Below, in pieces: positions 25,528 to 34,397 of a stretch of DNA of 64,000 nt. The stretch is from an uncultured Lachnospiraceae bacterium (lineage in GTDB: Bacteria > Bacillota > Clostridia > Eubacteriales > Anaerofustaceae): assembly GCA_944381375.1 (NCBI GenBank), contig CALWKX010000022.1, positions 62,001 through 126,000 on the forward strand, written 5' to 3'. The translations under genes were made by a program, and so were the position numbers. Below the pieces are notes generated by a model. That model worked only from the letters and a program-made list of their open reading frames with translations. It was not told the DNA's origin and made no database searches. Numbering within the stretch: position 1 is the first letter of the stretch; each line of letters starts with the position of its first letter.

Positions 25528-25548
25528 GGGGGAGGGGTGGGCGAAATC

Positions 25549-27873
25549 TCACATACCCAGCGCTTTTTCAAGCTCTTTTTGTCCGTTTACATATATCCTG
25601 TGCGAATAATGAGGCGGAAAACAACGCTGATATGCTCCGTTTTTAAAACGGGCGTCCAGCAATACGGCACTGCCCGTATCAGTGTAAGTGCGTATAACTC
25701 TGCCCATAGCCTGAAGCACTTTGTTCATGCCCGGGTACACATATGCGTATTCAAAACCGTTTTTGCCTTCTTTTTCGTAATTTTCCCTGATGAGTTCTCT
25801 CTGCATACAAACCATCGGCAAACTAACTCCGCAAACAACACATCCTATGAGCCTTTTGCCTGTCAAGTCTATAGCCTCTGAAAACGCTCCGCCTGTTACA
25901 ACAAATGCTGTAAGAGCGTTTTCATTTGTAAACTGAGCTATAAAATCAGCTCTTTGAGCCTCAGTGAGATTGCGCTGCTGTAAAAGAACATCCCTGTCGG
26001 AATACAAAGCAGTATATTCGTCATAAACGCTTTGCATATAAGCATAAGAAGGGAAAAACACAAGTCTGTTGCCTTTTTCGCTGATGACGGCAGCATGAAT
26101 ACGCATAGCCGCTTCTGTGTAATACATTTTCCTTTTCTTATAATCAGTATGTATGCTTGTATCTACCACTATTTTAAAATTATCCTTTTCAAACGCGCTC
26201 GGAATATCCATGAGATAATCATCTTTGCCTCCGCCTAATACTTCGCAAAAATAACTCATAGGACTCAATGTAGCGGAAAACATCACGCATGCGCGCACAG
26301 CGCTTATGCGTTTTTTCAGGTATTCTTTTGCATCAGTGCAAAACAAGTGTAATGAATCTGATATTGAATCATAATATATGCGGTGCGACTGATTTATAAT
26401 ATCGCATAAAGACAAAAAAGTATTTACCTCAAAATACATCTCGTATACCGATTTATACGCATCAGTCTGTTTGACCGAATTCAATAAATATTTATCAGCA
26501 GCATGTTCAAAGCGGTATAATGAGCTTTTCAGATCTTCATCAATACCGTTCAGCAAAAGCGTGCCGTCTTGGCTGCATTTTTTTTTGTAAGACAAGAGTA
26601 TTTTATTTATCTCATTTATGCTTTTATACAGCGGCTTTTCACTGGAATCCACTTTTTTTCTCAATTTGAGAAAATCAGTTTTGCATAATCTTGCAGAATA
26701 CATCTCGCGTGCACGGTCCACCAAATTATGAGCTTCATCTATAAGTATTATTAATTCGGAGCACAATTCAGGTTCTTCGAAAAAACGCTTTAAAACAGCA
26801 AAAGGATCAAAAATATAATTATAATCGCAAATAATAATATCACATTCCGCAGCCAGATCCAAAGACAGTTCAAAAGGACACATTCCCCTGTTTTTTGCTT
26901 CTGATATAATATACTCCTCATCAAAAATATCGCGTTTTGAAATCATGTCCTTTACCGCATCATTTAACTTATCGTAATAGCCTCTGGCGTATTCGCAGTC
27001 ATTAGGATTGCAACTAGGAACATCATAAAAACATATTTTTTCCTTCGCCGTAATAACGAGAGCTTTGGCTTTGAGGCCATTATCAATCATAATCCTCACA
27101 GCATTGTTAGCTACCTGCTTTTGAGTGGATTTTGCAGTAAGATAAAATATTTTAGCATTTTTGCCTCTAAGCGCTTTAAGCGCCGGAAAAAGCGCATTAA
27201 GCGTCTTGCCTGTTCCGGTAGGAGCGTTTATGAAAATATTTTTACCGCAATTTATCGCATCAAATATTTTTTTTATTGCCTGTTTTTGATATTTTCTGTA
27301 TTCAAAAGGAAATTCCAGGCTGTCTATAGAATTATCCCTTTGCTGTTTTAGATAACTGATAAATAAAAGATAATCCGCATATTTTTCACAAATTCCGAAA
27401 AAAAATTCTTTTAATTCATCAAAATAATAATCGTATTCAAAGCTTTTAACGATATTCGTCTTTATATCGCAGTAAGTTACTTTTATTTTTATTTTATCGA
27501 GCTCATTGTCAAAACAATATATATATGCATATGCCATACACTGAGCTTTATGCACATAAACGGGTTCGCTCATAAAGTCGGGTGAATACAAAGTAGATTT
27601 TATCTCTTCAATACAAATACCGTCATTACTTTTTAATACGCCGTCAATACGGCCTCTTATTAATAAAGATATATTTTTTGAACTTAGATAACAGTATTTT
27701 ACCGCAACCTCTGACATATCGTTTTCATTATAGTTTTTTTGTATATAGCGGTGTACCCTTACGCCTTCCTTTAAACGGTCAGCTCCCATATAGCGGTTAT
27801 CTATATCGCCTGTAAGAGCGCAATATTCTACTAAGCTGCGCACGGATACGCTGTATTTATTATCATCAGCCAT
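25549..27873 (-). CDS. DinG/XPD-type helicase with N-terminal PD-(D/E)XK nuclease domain
   Basis: A 774-residue fusion. Residues 30-120 carry RecB/Cas4-like nuclease motifs: Gly37-x3-His41, Asp77 in GRIDG, Glu90-x-Lys92 in IEEIKST and Gln111-x3-Tyr115. The helicase part follows, with Walker A NAPTGTGKTLNA near 215, four cysteines suited to a 4Fe-4S cluster (ICF, SCN, DCE, MCP), and the DEAH box LIDEAHN. The C-terminal ATPase half ends with QAMGRVIRTYTDTGSA. Such proteins probably act in DNA repair or recombination as 5'-3' helicases. Confidence 0.87.
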   Translation of the reverse strand: MADDNKYSVSVRSLVEYCALTGDIDNRYMGADRLKEGVRVHRYIQKNYNENDMSEVAVKYCYLSSKNISLLIRGRIDGVLKSNDGICIEEIKSTLYSPDFMSEPVYVHKAQCMAYAYIYCFDNELDKIKIKVTYCDIKTNIVKSFEYDYYFDELKEFFFGICEKYADYLLFISYLKQQRDNSIDSLEFPFEYRKYQKQAIKKIFDAINCGKNIFINAPTGTGKTLNALFPALKALRGKNAKIFYLTAKSTQKQVANNAVRIMIDNGLKAKALVITAKEKICFYDVPSCNPNDCEYARGYYDKLNDAVKDMISKRDIFDEEYIISEAKNRGMCPFELSLDLAAECDIIICDYNYIFDPFAVLKRFFEEPELCSELIILIDEAHNLVDRAREMYSARLCKTDFLKLRKKVDSSEKPLYKSINEINKILLSYKKKCSQDGTLLLNGIDEDLKSSLYRFEHAADKYLLNSVKQTDAYKSVYEMYFEVNTFLSLCDIINQSHRIYYDSISDSLHLFCTDAKEYLKKRISAVRACVMFSATLSPMSYFCEVLGGGKDDYLMDIPSAFEKDNFKIVVDTSIHTDYKKRKMYYTEAAMRIHAAVISEKGNRLVFFPSYAYMQSVYDEYTALYSDRDVLLQQRNLTEAQRADFIAQFTNENALTAFVVTGGAFSEAIDLTGKRLIGCVVCGVSLPMVCMQRELIRENYEKEGKNGFEYAYVYPGMNKVLQAMGRVIRTYTDTGSAVLLDARFKNGAYQRCFPPHYSHRIYVNGQKELEKALGM

Positions 27874-28029
27874 ATTTATATTTTATCACTAAATAGTCCG
27901 TTAGCAAGACCGTTCAGAATACAGTAACGCGTGCATGATCAGCAATTAATTTCCGTATTCATATTTTCAGAACTCCAACAAAAACTCCATTTTGGCAAAT
28001 AACTGTATTTATTTTACGCTACGTCAAAG

Positions 28030-28064
28030 CAAAAAAACAAAGCCTTAATCACAAAGGCTTTGCT
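28030..28064 (-). terminator. Terminator after the membrane-anchored protein gene
   Basis: On the minus strand AAAGCCTTTGTG and TTAAGGCTTTG form an imperfect stem followed by TTTTTTT, just downstream of the stop at 28075. The 200-bp gap to the helicase gene holds nothing else I can support. Confidence 0.75.
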
Positions 28065-28074
28065 TTGAACTGTT

Positions 28075-28572
28075 TTATTGCTCAGGAGCCGGAGCCGCAA
28101 CATATGTAAATTTAAATTCCTGCGTGTATTTCTTTACAGAATTATCATACGTAACAGTTACTGTAAATTCCGTATCGCTGCTCATAGCATTGCTTATTAC
28201 TATGCTCGAATCATTGACAACAGTAGCCACAGCCGGATCTGATACTTTTATCGTAATATTGTCATTGACAAAATAATTTTCTAAAAATTCACTTTCAAGA
28301 GAATATATATATACAGCTTTAAAATCTATTTGCGTTTCAGCGCTTACAGTCGTATCCGTCTTTTCAGCTTCGCCCACATATGCTTTGATCTGTATATCCT
28401 TAAGCGAAATCTGCTGATTCTCCTGCTGCTCTATCTGTTTGACAACAGGATCATTCCTGCCTGCTCTGATTACTATCCATATTATAGCCGCTATAACAAT
28501 GATCAAAATCAAGATAACTGCAAGCAACCGTTTCAAATTTCCTACTTTTATCTTCATCTTTGGTTTTCCCAT
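28075..28572 (-). CDS. Membrane-anchored extracellular protein of unknown function
   Basis: A 165-residue protein with a basic N-terminus (KPKMKIKVGNLKR), one hydrophobic segment at about residues 14-37 and a predicted beta-rich outer domain with a short coiled Q-rich stalk (IEQQENQQ). The outer part, with NDNITIKVSDPAVATVVN and EFTVTVTYDNSVKKYTQEF, resembles a bacterial Ig-like fold in its strand pattern. It ends in a Pro/Ala tail. I do not recognise a family with a known role. It stands alone between a terminator and a divergent gene. Confidence 0.65.
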   Translation of the reverse strand: MGKPKMKIKVGNLKRLLAVILILIIVIAAIIWIVIRAGRNDPVVKQIEQQENQQISLKDIQIKAYVGEAEKTDTTVSAETQIDFKAVYIYSLESEFLENYFVNDNITIKVSDPAVATVVNDSSIVISNAMSSDTEFTVTVTYDNSVKKYTQEFKFTYVAAPAPEQ

Positions 28573-28670
28573 AAGTAAAAACCCTCCGTTTACATAAAAT
28601 TATAACAAATAATTGCAGCAAAGGCAATTTTTTTACAAATAATATGCCTGGGCTGATGTATAATTCGAAT

Positions 28671-29360
28671 ATGGACGATATTTATCTGAAAACATCAATA
28701 CTTTTGGGCAATGAAAAAATAATAAAACTGAAACAAAGCCGCGTCGCTGTATTTGGACTCGGAGGAGTTGGCTCGTTTGCCGTTGAAGCCCTAGTGAGAA
28801 GCGGTATAGGCAGTATAGTCCTTACCGACAAAGATGTATTTGAAGAATCAAATCTCAACAGACAACTTTTTGCGCTGAAAAGCACCTTAAACCAAAATAA
28901 AACAACCGTTGCATGTAATAGAATAAAAGATATAAATCCCGCGTGCAATGCCGATATTCATACATGCGCTCTTACTGAGCACAACGTATTTGATATCATA
29001 GACAACGATACCAATTTTGTGATAGACGCCATAGATGACGTCGACGGGAAAATTGCCATCATAAAATCCTGCATGCATCTGAATATACCTGTTATATCCG
29101 TCATGGGCACTGGCAATAAAACTGATCTTACAAAACTGAAAATTGCGGATATATATGCCACAAATACATGTCCTCTGGCTAAAGCTGTGCGCACACGCTG
29201 CCGCAAAGAAAATATACCGTCTCTTCCCTGCGTATATTCTTCGGAAATTCCCAAAATTACTCCTTCCACACCTTCAAGCATGATCTTCGTACCTGCCGCA
29301 GCCGGACTTTTGGCAGCGCAATATACTGTAAATTACCTGACAAATTCTGACATGATTTGA
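28671..29360 (+). CDS. tcdA: tRNA threonylcarbamoyladenosine dehydratase (TcdA/ThiF family)
   Basis: E1-like ATP-dependent enzyme that cyclises t6A37 of tRNA. It has an N-terminal Rossmann site VAVFGLGGVGSFAVEAL, DxFEESNLNRQLFA, the adenylation-domain FVIDAIDDVDGKIAII and NTCPLAKAVRTRCRK. The start is uncertain. The frame opens at 28644, but the ATG at 28671 (MDDIYLKTS) better fits family length. A TATAAT sits at 28659-28664, seven bases before that ATG, which could mean a leaderless mRNA; neither start has a clear ribosome binding site. Confidence 0.85.
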   Translation: MDDIYLKTSILLGNEKIIKLKQSRVAVFGLGGVGSFAVEALVRSGIGSIVLTDKDVFEESNLNRQLFALKSTLNQNKTTVACNRIKDINPACNADIHTCALTEHNVFDIIDNDTNFVIDAIDDVDGKIAIIKSCMHLNIPVISVMGTGNKTDLTKLKIADIYATNTCPLAKAVRTRCRKENIPSLPCVYSSEIPKITPSTPSSMIFVPAAAGLLAAQYTVNYLTNSDMI

Positions 29361-29389
29361 CTTATGGACAATTAGTCATTGGTTGTTTA

Positions 29390-29418
29390 TTGACAAATTT
29401 TTACTATAATGATATATT
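29390..29418 (+). promoter_or_regulatory. Sigma-A promoter of the DUF1492-like gene
   Basis: TTGACA (29390-29395), 17 bases, TATATT (29413-29418). Predicted start near 29425, just ahead of the LexA box. Confidence 0.75.
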
Positions 29419-29433
29419 ATTCCTATAAAATTA

Positions 29434-29445
29434 GAACGTTTGTTC
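29434..29445. promoter_or_regulatory. LexA (SOS) box
   Basis: GAACGTTTGTTC fits the Gram-positive LexA/DinR consensus GAAC-N4-GTTC exactly. It lies about 10-20 bases after the predicted transcription start and 18 bases before the ATG, a good position for repression. Confidence 0.75.
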
Positions 29446-29462
29446 GATATAGCAGGGGAAAA

Positions 29463-29951
29463 ATGAACGGTACTATGCAAACAGGAACAGTCAATGTCGT
29501 TAAATTAACAAAAGAAGACTTGCGAAAAGCAGTCAATAAATTATCATCCGCCAGCAGATATGACGAAAACATAAGACTTAAGCAACAAGAACTGGAATAT
29601 CTGATGAATCTTGCTCAAGGTCTGTGTTCTCCTACGTATGCTTTGGGTACAAGAATAAATTCCGGCTTCGCGACAAAGGAAAGCACTATATGCGCAATAA
29701 TAAATCTGCGCCGGCAAATCGAAAACGAAATCAAAGAACTGATGAACAGCTATACAAAAATAAAAAATGCGATCATAAAGCTTGACAACAAAGAATTCAA
29801 AATGCTTCTGGAGCTCAGATATCTAACATACAAAACATGGGAGGAAATTGCAGAAATAATGAATTATTCCCCTAGACATATTGTAAGAGTACATGAAAAA
29901 GCCTTGATGTCGCTTTGCAGCACTGATTTTTACGCCGATAATTTTGAATAA
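29463..29951 (+). CDS. Phage-type sigma-70 region-4-like regulator (DUF1492/ArpU-like)
   Basis: About 162 residues. The N-terminal two thirds are charged and helical, likely a coiled coil (LKQQELEYLMNLAQG and NLRRQIENEIKELMNS). The C-terminal third, with MLLELRYLTYKTWEEIAEIM and SPRHIVRVHEKAL, is a sigma region-4-like helix-turn-helix as in DUF1492/ArpU phage late regulators. The ATG at 29463 follows AGGGGA; an in-frame ATG 54 bp upstream overlaps the promoter and LexA box. No other phage gene is nearby, so it is an orphan, probably induced by DNA damage. Confidence 0.78.
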   Translation: MNGTMQTGTVNVVKLTKEDLRKAVNKLSSASRYDENIRLKQQELEYLMNLAQGLCSPTYALGTRINSGFATKESTICAIINLRRQIENEIKELMNSYTKIKNAIIKLDNKEFKMLLELRYLTYKTWEEIAEIMNYSPRHIVRVHEKALMSLCSTDFYADNFE

Positions 29952-30029
29952 TTTAAAATTATTAAAAAACCAGGATATATCAGAACATAATAATGTATTT
30001 TAATAAAAAAAACTCCTGAATACGCAATA

Positions 30030-30036
30030 TTCGACA
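30030..30036 (-). promoter_or_regulatory. Possible Spo0A box
   Basis: TTCGACA, the exact reverse of the Spo0A core TGTCGAA, lies 50 bases before the Spo0E-like gene. The core is only 7 bases, so chance occurrence is possible; the functional match makes it worth noting. Confidence 0.4.
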
Positions 30037-30085
30037 TTTTTTTTAAGATTGCAGTCGTATTATGGCAGCATAAAGGAGAAAAAAG

Positions 30086-30280
30086 ATGAAATATATTAAC
30101 TCTTACATTCCCAAAAAAGTCAGTGAAGATGAATCCTTCGAATACGAGCTTACAGTCATGAGAGAACGTCTTGAGTCTGCCATTGAGGATGCTGATTGGA
30201 ACCTTTTGGATCCTGAGGTAATTCGCCTCAGCAACAAGCTTGACGAATTGATCAATCAATATATTCTTTCCAAGCTTTAA
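30086..30280 (+). CDS. Spo0E-like aspartyl-phosphate phosphatase
   Basis: A 64-residue helical protein with the Spo0E-family pattern S-x2-L-D-x2-I-x2-Y in LSNKLDELINQYI near the C-terminus. This family removes phosphate from Spo0A and so delays sporulation. The first half is acidic and helical (MRERLESAIEDADW). AAAGGAG lies 8 bases before the ATG. It is a single gene convergent with ung. Confidence 0.8.
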   Translation: MKYINSYIPKKVSEDESFEYELTVMRERLESAIEDADWNLLDPEVIRLSNKLDELINQYILSKL

Positions 30281-30282
30281 AT

Positions 30283-30960
30283 TTACATATTCGGAATAGA
30301 CCAATCTACGCAGGGAATACCGGAAGCCGCTAAAAACGCATTAGCCTTTGAAAAAGGGCGGCTTCCGAAAAAACCTCTATTAGCGGAAAGAGGTGAAGGA
30401 TGTGCTGATTGTAAAACAAGATGACGCCCGTTTGTAATATAAGACGCTTTGCTCTGTGCAAAAGCGCCCCAAAGTATAAATACAACAGGCTTTGAGCGTT
30501 CATTAAGTAATTCTATGATGTTATCAGTAAATCTTTCCCAGCCCAGAAACTTATGAGACGCAGCTTCATGAGCGCGCACGGTAAGCACGCTGTTCAGCAG
30601 CAAAACGCCTTCCTTCGCCCACTTTACCAGATAACCGTGATTGGGCGGATCAATACCCAAGTCGCTCTTCAACTCTTTGTATATATTGACCAGAGAAGGA
30701 GGAATATCAACGTAAGGCTTAACGGAAAAGCTGAGGCCGTGCGCTTGCCCTTCGTTATGATAAGGATCCTGACCGAGTATCACAACTTTTGTATCCGAGT
30801 ATGAAGTAAGATGAAGCGCATTAAATATATCGTGCATATCAGGATACACCGTGTAATTTTTATATTCTTTTTTCAGCTTTTCTCTCAACTGCGTGTAATA
30901 ATCTTTGTTGAACTCATCTTTAAGATATATCGCCCAATCGTTTTCAAAAACAACCGACAT
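30283..30960 (-). CDS. ung: Uracil-DNA glycosylase, family 1
   Basis: Removes uracil from DNA to start base-excision repair. The 225 residues are full length, with the water-activating motif GQDPYH (63-68, Asp65 catalytic), the uracil-binding [11 protein letters not shown] loop and the HPSPLSA leucine-loop motif (187-193). The stop is 3 bases from the end of the convergent Spo0E-like gene. It shares the minus strand with the RseC-like gene 8 bp upstream, so they are probably co-transcribed. Confidence 0.97.
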   Translation of the reverse strand: MSVVFENDWAIYLKDEFNKDYYTQLREKLKKEYKNYTVYPDMHDIFNALHLTSYSDTKVVILGQDPYHNEGQAHGLSFSVKPYVDIPPSLVNIYKELKSDLGIDPPNHGYLVKWAKEGVLLLNSVLTVRAHEAASHKFLGWERFTDNIIELLNERSKPVVFILWGAFAQSKASYITNGRHLVLQSAHPSPLSANRGFFGSRPFSKANAFLAASGIPCVDWSIPNM

Positions 30961-30968
30961 AAGGTAAG

Positions 30969-31385
30969 TTAATCCTCCACTATTGTCATTTTGAAATCCT
31001 TATCGAACGCCCCTTTTTGCTCAAACTTTCTTATAACATAATAAGAAACTGCCAAAAGAACAAAACCCGTCAGAGCTCCCAGTAAATTCGGGTCAACGCC
31101 TACACGCGAAGCCAGCAGAAAATACCCTGCTGCGACGCCGATAAAAAACATCAGCAGCGGTATGCCATACATAATCAACGTGGCTTTATACAAATTGGGC
31201 GTTTGCATGTCTACCGTTACTATATCGCCGACTTTTACATTTACTTTTGTCTGAGTTTTGGCTCTTACTACACGGTTTTTCTGGCCTATCATGCATTTGC
31301 CGCATTCTTCGCATGCAGTCGAGCGTTCAACCTCAACCACAACACATTCATCGCTTATTTCGACGACTTTTGCACGTTCCCTCAT
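30969..31385 (-). CDS. RseC/MucC-family membrane protein
   Basis: A 138-residue protein with an N-terminal beta-rich part containing the cysteine cluster C-x2-C-x2-C ([11 protein letters not shown], near residues 20-30), followed by two membrane helices at about 70-90 and 100-117. This is the layout of the RseC/MucC (SoxR-reducing) family, thought to act in electron transfer or redox control at the membrane. It lies between gatB and ung on the same strand. Confidence 0.82.
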   Translation of the reverse strand: MRERAKVVEISDECVVVEVERSTACEECGKCMIGQKNRVVRAKTQTKVNVKVGDIVTVDMQTPNLYKATLIMYGIPLLMFFIGVAAGYFLLASRVGVDPNLLGALTGFVLLAVSYYVIRKFEQKGAFDKDFKMTIVED

Positions 31386-31408
31386 CTCGCACCTATCCTT
31401 TCGCGCAT

Positions 31409-32839
31409 TTACTCGCTTTTAATAATCTCATCTATTATCTGATTTACCAATGCGGGATTAGCCTTACCTTTCGTAAGACGCATAACGCGTCCTACGATAA
31501 ACGAAGCCGCTTTTGTCTTGCCCGCTTTTATGTCCGCAGCGCTTTGGGGATTTTCCTTGATTACCTCACGCACTATATTACTTATTTCACCGATATCGTT
31601 TACCTGCGTCAGCCCTTCTTTTTTGACTATGTCTTCAGGGCTAAGGCCTGTTTGAACAACTTTTGCAAGTACTTTTTTCGCAGTTACATTATTTATTGAG
31701 CCATTCTTTGTCATCTTTACCAGGCTTGCAATATCTGTATAAGAAAGCTTCACTCCCGATATATCGCAGCCTTGTTCTTTTAATAAAGCATAAAGATCCA
31801 CCAGTATCATATTCGCACAGGCGTTTGCATCGGCGCCTGCTTTTACGGCATTTTCAAACAATTCGCTTATCTGTCTGTCTTCGGTAAGCCTCAAAGCGTC
31901 AGATGCGTTCAGCCCGTACTGCTGCGTATATATTTTGTATTTCACATCTGGCATTTGCGGCATTTGCGCCTTAATATTATTTATATATTCATCAGTAAGA
32001 ACTACAGGCACCAGATCAGGATCAGGGAAATATCTGTAATCGTGAGCGTTTTCCTTAGAGCGCATGGCAATCGTTTTTGATTTTGCATCGTCCCAACGCA
32101 GCGTTTCCTGCACTACTTCGCCGCCTTTTTCTATTACGCTTATCTGGCGCTTTTGCTCATATTCAATAGCGCGGACTAATGATCTGAAAGAATTTAAATT
32201 TTTCATTTCAGTTCTCGTACCAAGCTTAGTGCTGCCTTTGGGCTTTACTGATAGATTAACGTCAAACCGTATCGAACCTTCCTGCATTTTACAGTCGGAA
32301 ACTCCAGCAAACTGCAAAGCCGCGCGCACCTTCCTTGCATAATCTTCAGCCTCTTCAGCTCCTGACATATCAGGTTCGGATACTATTTCTATCAAAGGCA
32401 CGCCGCATCTGTTATTATCAAGCAGTGTTGAGCCTTCATTATGAACGAGTTTGCCTGCATCTTCTTCTATATGAATACGCGTTATGCCTATTTTCTTCTC
32501 CTTACCGTCCTCTGCGTTGATTGTTATGCTTCCGTGCTCGCATATGGGCTTATGAAACTGCGAAATCTGATAAGCTTTCGGAAGATCTGGATAAAAATAA
32601 TTCTTTCTGTCGAAAACACTTTCTTTATGAATTGTGCAATTAAGAGCAATACCCGCTTTTACGGCAAATTCAACCACTTTTTCGTTCAGCACGGGGAGAG
32701 CGCCAGGAAGCCCCAAGCATACGGGGCATACATTATCATTTTCGGCTGCGCCGAATTCTGTAGAGCAAGAACAAAAAACTTTCGATTTAGTAGCCAATTC
32801 GCAATGTATTTCAAGTCCTATTACGGTTTCAAATTCCAT
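31409..32839 (-). CDS. gatB: Asp-tRNA(Asn)/Glu-tRNA(Gln) amidotransferase subunit B
   Basis: Kinase and tRNA-binding subunit that phosphorylates the acyl group before amidation. The 476 residues carry the N-terminal VIGLEIHCELATKSKVFC, the PDLPKAYQISQFHKPIC region, HIEEDAGKLVHNE (metal site), YRYFPDPDLVPV, and a C-terminal YqeY-like helical tail from about residue 400. It follows gatA by 16 bp in one operon. Confidence 0.97.
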   Translation of the reverse strand: MEFETVIGLEIHCELATKSKVFCSCSTEFGAAENDNVCPVCLGLPGALPVLNEKVVEFAVKAGIALNCTIHKESVFDRKNYFYPDLPKAYQISQFHKPICEHGSITINAEDGKEKKIGITRIHIEEDAGKLVHNEGSTLLDNNRCGVPLIEIVSEPDMSGAEEAEDYARKVRAALQFAGVSDCKMQEGSIRFDVNLSVKPKGSTKLGTRTEMKNLNSFRSLVRAIEYEQKRQISVIEKGGEVVQETLRWDDAKSKTIAMRSKENAHDYRYFPDPDLVPVVLTDEYINNIKAQMPQMPDVKYKIYTQQYGLNASDALRLTEDRQISELFENAVKAGADANACANMILVDLYALLKEQGCDISGVKLSYTDIASLVKMTKNGSINNVTAKKVLAKVVQTGLSPEDIVKKEGLTQVNDIGEISNIVREVIKENPQSAADIKAGKTKAASFIVGRVMRLTKGKANPALVNQIIDEIIKSE

Positions 32840-32855
32840 ATTCTGTTACCTTTCT

Positions 32856-34313
32856 TTAAATACAGGGACGCATTTTGTGCCAATCAGCCGCAAGCTGATA
32901 ATTATATACTGCTTTGAACAATACTTCCTCATTCAAAGCCTTTGATGAGAGCTGCATTCCTATGGGGAGTCCGTCTTTGTTTTTCCCCGCGTTGAAACTG
33001 ACAGCCGGCACGCCTGCTAAATTGGCTGTAACGGTAAATATATCAGCAATATACATGGAAAGAAAATCTTCAGTTTTTTCGCCGATCTTATAAGCCGGCG
33101 ATGGAGTCGTCGGGCATAAATATGCATCGCACTTATCCAATACTTTGTAGAAATCGTCCTTGATCAGCCGGCGCGCCTTGAGCGCTTTGTTGTAGTAAGC
33201 GTCATAATAGCCGGAGCTTAACGCATACGTACCCAACATAATACGCCTTTTGACTTCTTTGCCAAAGCCTTTGCTCCTGGAATTTACGATAATTTCTTCG
33301 GGAGAATTTCCTTCAGCTCTCACTCCGTATCGAATACCGTCATAGCGCGCTAAATTGCTGCTAGCTTCGGAACATGCTATGAGATAATACACAGGCACTA
33401 CGTATTCAAGCATTTTGAAGCTCACTTCAACAATTTCAGCTCCGCAAGAAGTAAATACATCGATAGTGTTTTCATAAGCTTTTATCGTATCCTCGTCCAC
33501 TCCCGAACTCAGACAGTTCCTGTCGACGCCTATTTTTATACCTTTCAGGTCTTTTTGCAGAAAAGCAGTGTAATCAAAAGGTTTATAATTGAGGCTCGTG
33601 GAATCGCGTTTGTCGTGACCGGCTATTACGTTCATAACAAGCGCAGCATCGGAAATATCACGGGTAAGCGTGCCTATCTGATCAAGAGATGAAGCAAAAG
33701 CAACCAACCCATAACGGGAAACTGTACCATACGTAGGCTTAAATCCCGTAAGCGCGCAAAATGCAGCCGGTGTGCGCACGCTTCCGCCCGTATCGCTGCC
33801 CAGAGCGAATGCAGCTTGCATTGAGGCTACACTGACGGCGCTTGCTCCGGAGGAGCCTCCGGGAACGCGCGTAAGATCATATGGATTTTTCACTGTGTTA
33901 AACGCACTGTTTTCGTTTGAAGCGCCCATAGCAAACTCGTCCATATCGACTTTGCCTATGAGCACAGCGCCGGCTTTATCAAGCCGTTCATATACGCATG
34001 ACGAATAAGGCGAAATGTAGTTTTCCAATATTTTTGAAGAGCATGTAGTACGCACGTCTTTTGCGCAGATATTATCTTTCAGTGCATAAACGACCCCTCC
34101 CAAAGCCCCTATATCCTCGCCTGCGGCAAGTTTTTTATCGAGCAAAGCGGCTTTTTTAAGCGCGCTGTCGAAAGTTTTTGTAAGGAAGGAATTAAGAGTA
34201 TCATTTGTTTCTTCAATTCTTTTAATAAAAGCCTGAGTCACTTCAAGGCATGAAACCGACTTATTTTTTATCATACCGGCGAGAGCATAAGCGCTCATTT
34301 CGTATAACTGCAT
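32856..34313 (-). CDS. gatA: Asp-tRNA(Asn)/Glu-tRNA(Gln) amidotransferase subunit A
   Basis: Glutaminase subunit of the amidase-signature family that feeds ammonia to GatB. In 485 residues the Ser-cisSer-Lys triad is seen as Lys in VVYALKDNICAKD, cis-Ser in GSDTGGSVRTPA and the nucleophile Ser in the latter motif, with GGSSGASAVSVA before it. It is the first gene of its operon. The 84-bp gap upstream is divergent promoter DNA and holds no gatC. Confidence 0.96.
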   Translation of the reverse strand: MQLYEMSAYALAGMIKNKSVSCLEVTQAFIKRIEETNDTLNSFLTKTFDSALKKAALLDKKLAAGEDIGALGGVVYALKDNICAKDVRTTCSSKILENYISPYSSCVYERLDKAGAVLIGKVDMDEFAMGASNENSAFNTVKNPYDLTRVPGGSSGASAVSVASMQAAFALGSDTGGSVRTPAAFCALTGFKPTYGTVSRYGLVAFASSLDQIGTLTRDISDAALVMNVIAGHDKRDSTSLNYKPFDYTAFLQKDLKGIKIGVDRNCLSSGVDEDTIKAYENTIDVFTSCGAEIVEVSFKMLEYVVPVYYLIACSEASSNLARYDGIRYGVRAEGNSPEEIIVNSRSKGFGKEVKRRIMLGTYALSSGYYDAYYNKALKARRLIKDDFYKVLDKCDAYLCPTTPSPAYKIGEKTEDFLSMYIADIFTVTANLAGVPAVSFNAGKNKDGLPIGMQLSSKALNEEVLFKAVYNYQLAADWHKMRPCI

Positions 34314-34335
34314 TTTGATTATCTTCCTTTTGTAA

Positions 34336-34371
34336 TTGAAAATTTACTCGCTTAATTGTATTATTATAGCA
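34336..34371. promoter_or_regulatory. Overlapping divergent promoters of gatA and the 5-formyl-THF cyclo-ligase gene
   Basis: Plus strand: TTGAAA (34336-34341), 17 bases, TATTAT (34359-34364). Minus strand: extended -10 TGCTATAAT (34371-34363). The two -10 elements overlap by two bases, so the two promoters cannot be occupied together. Confidence 0.65.
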
Positions 34372-34397
34372 CAAATACTATCAAGGAATAAACAATT

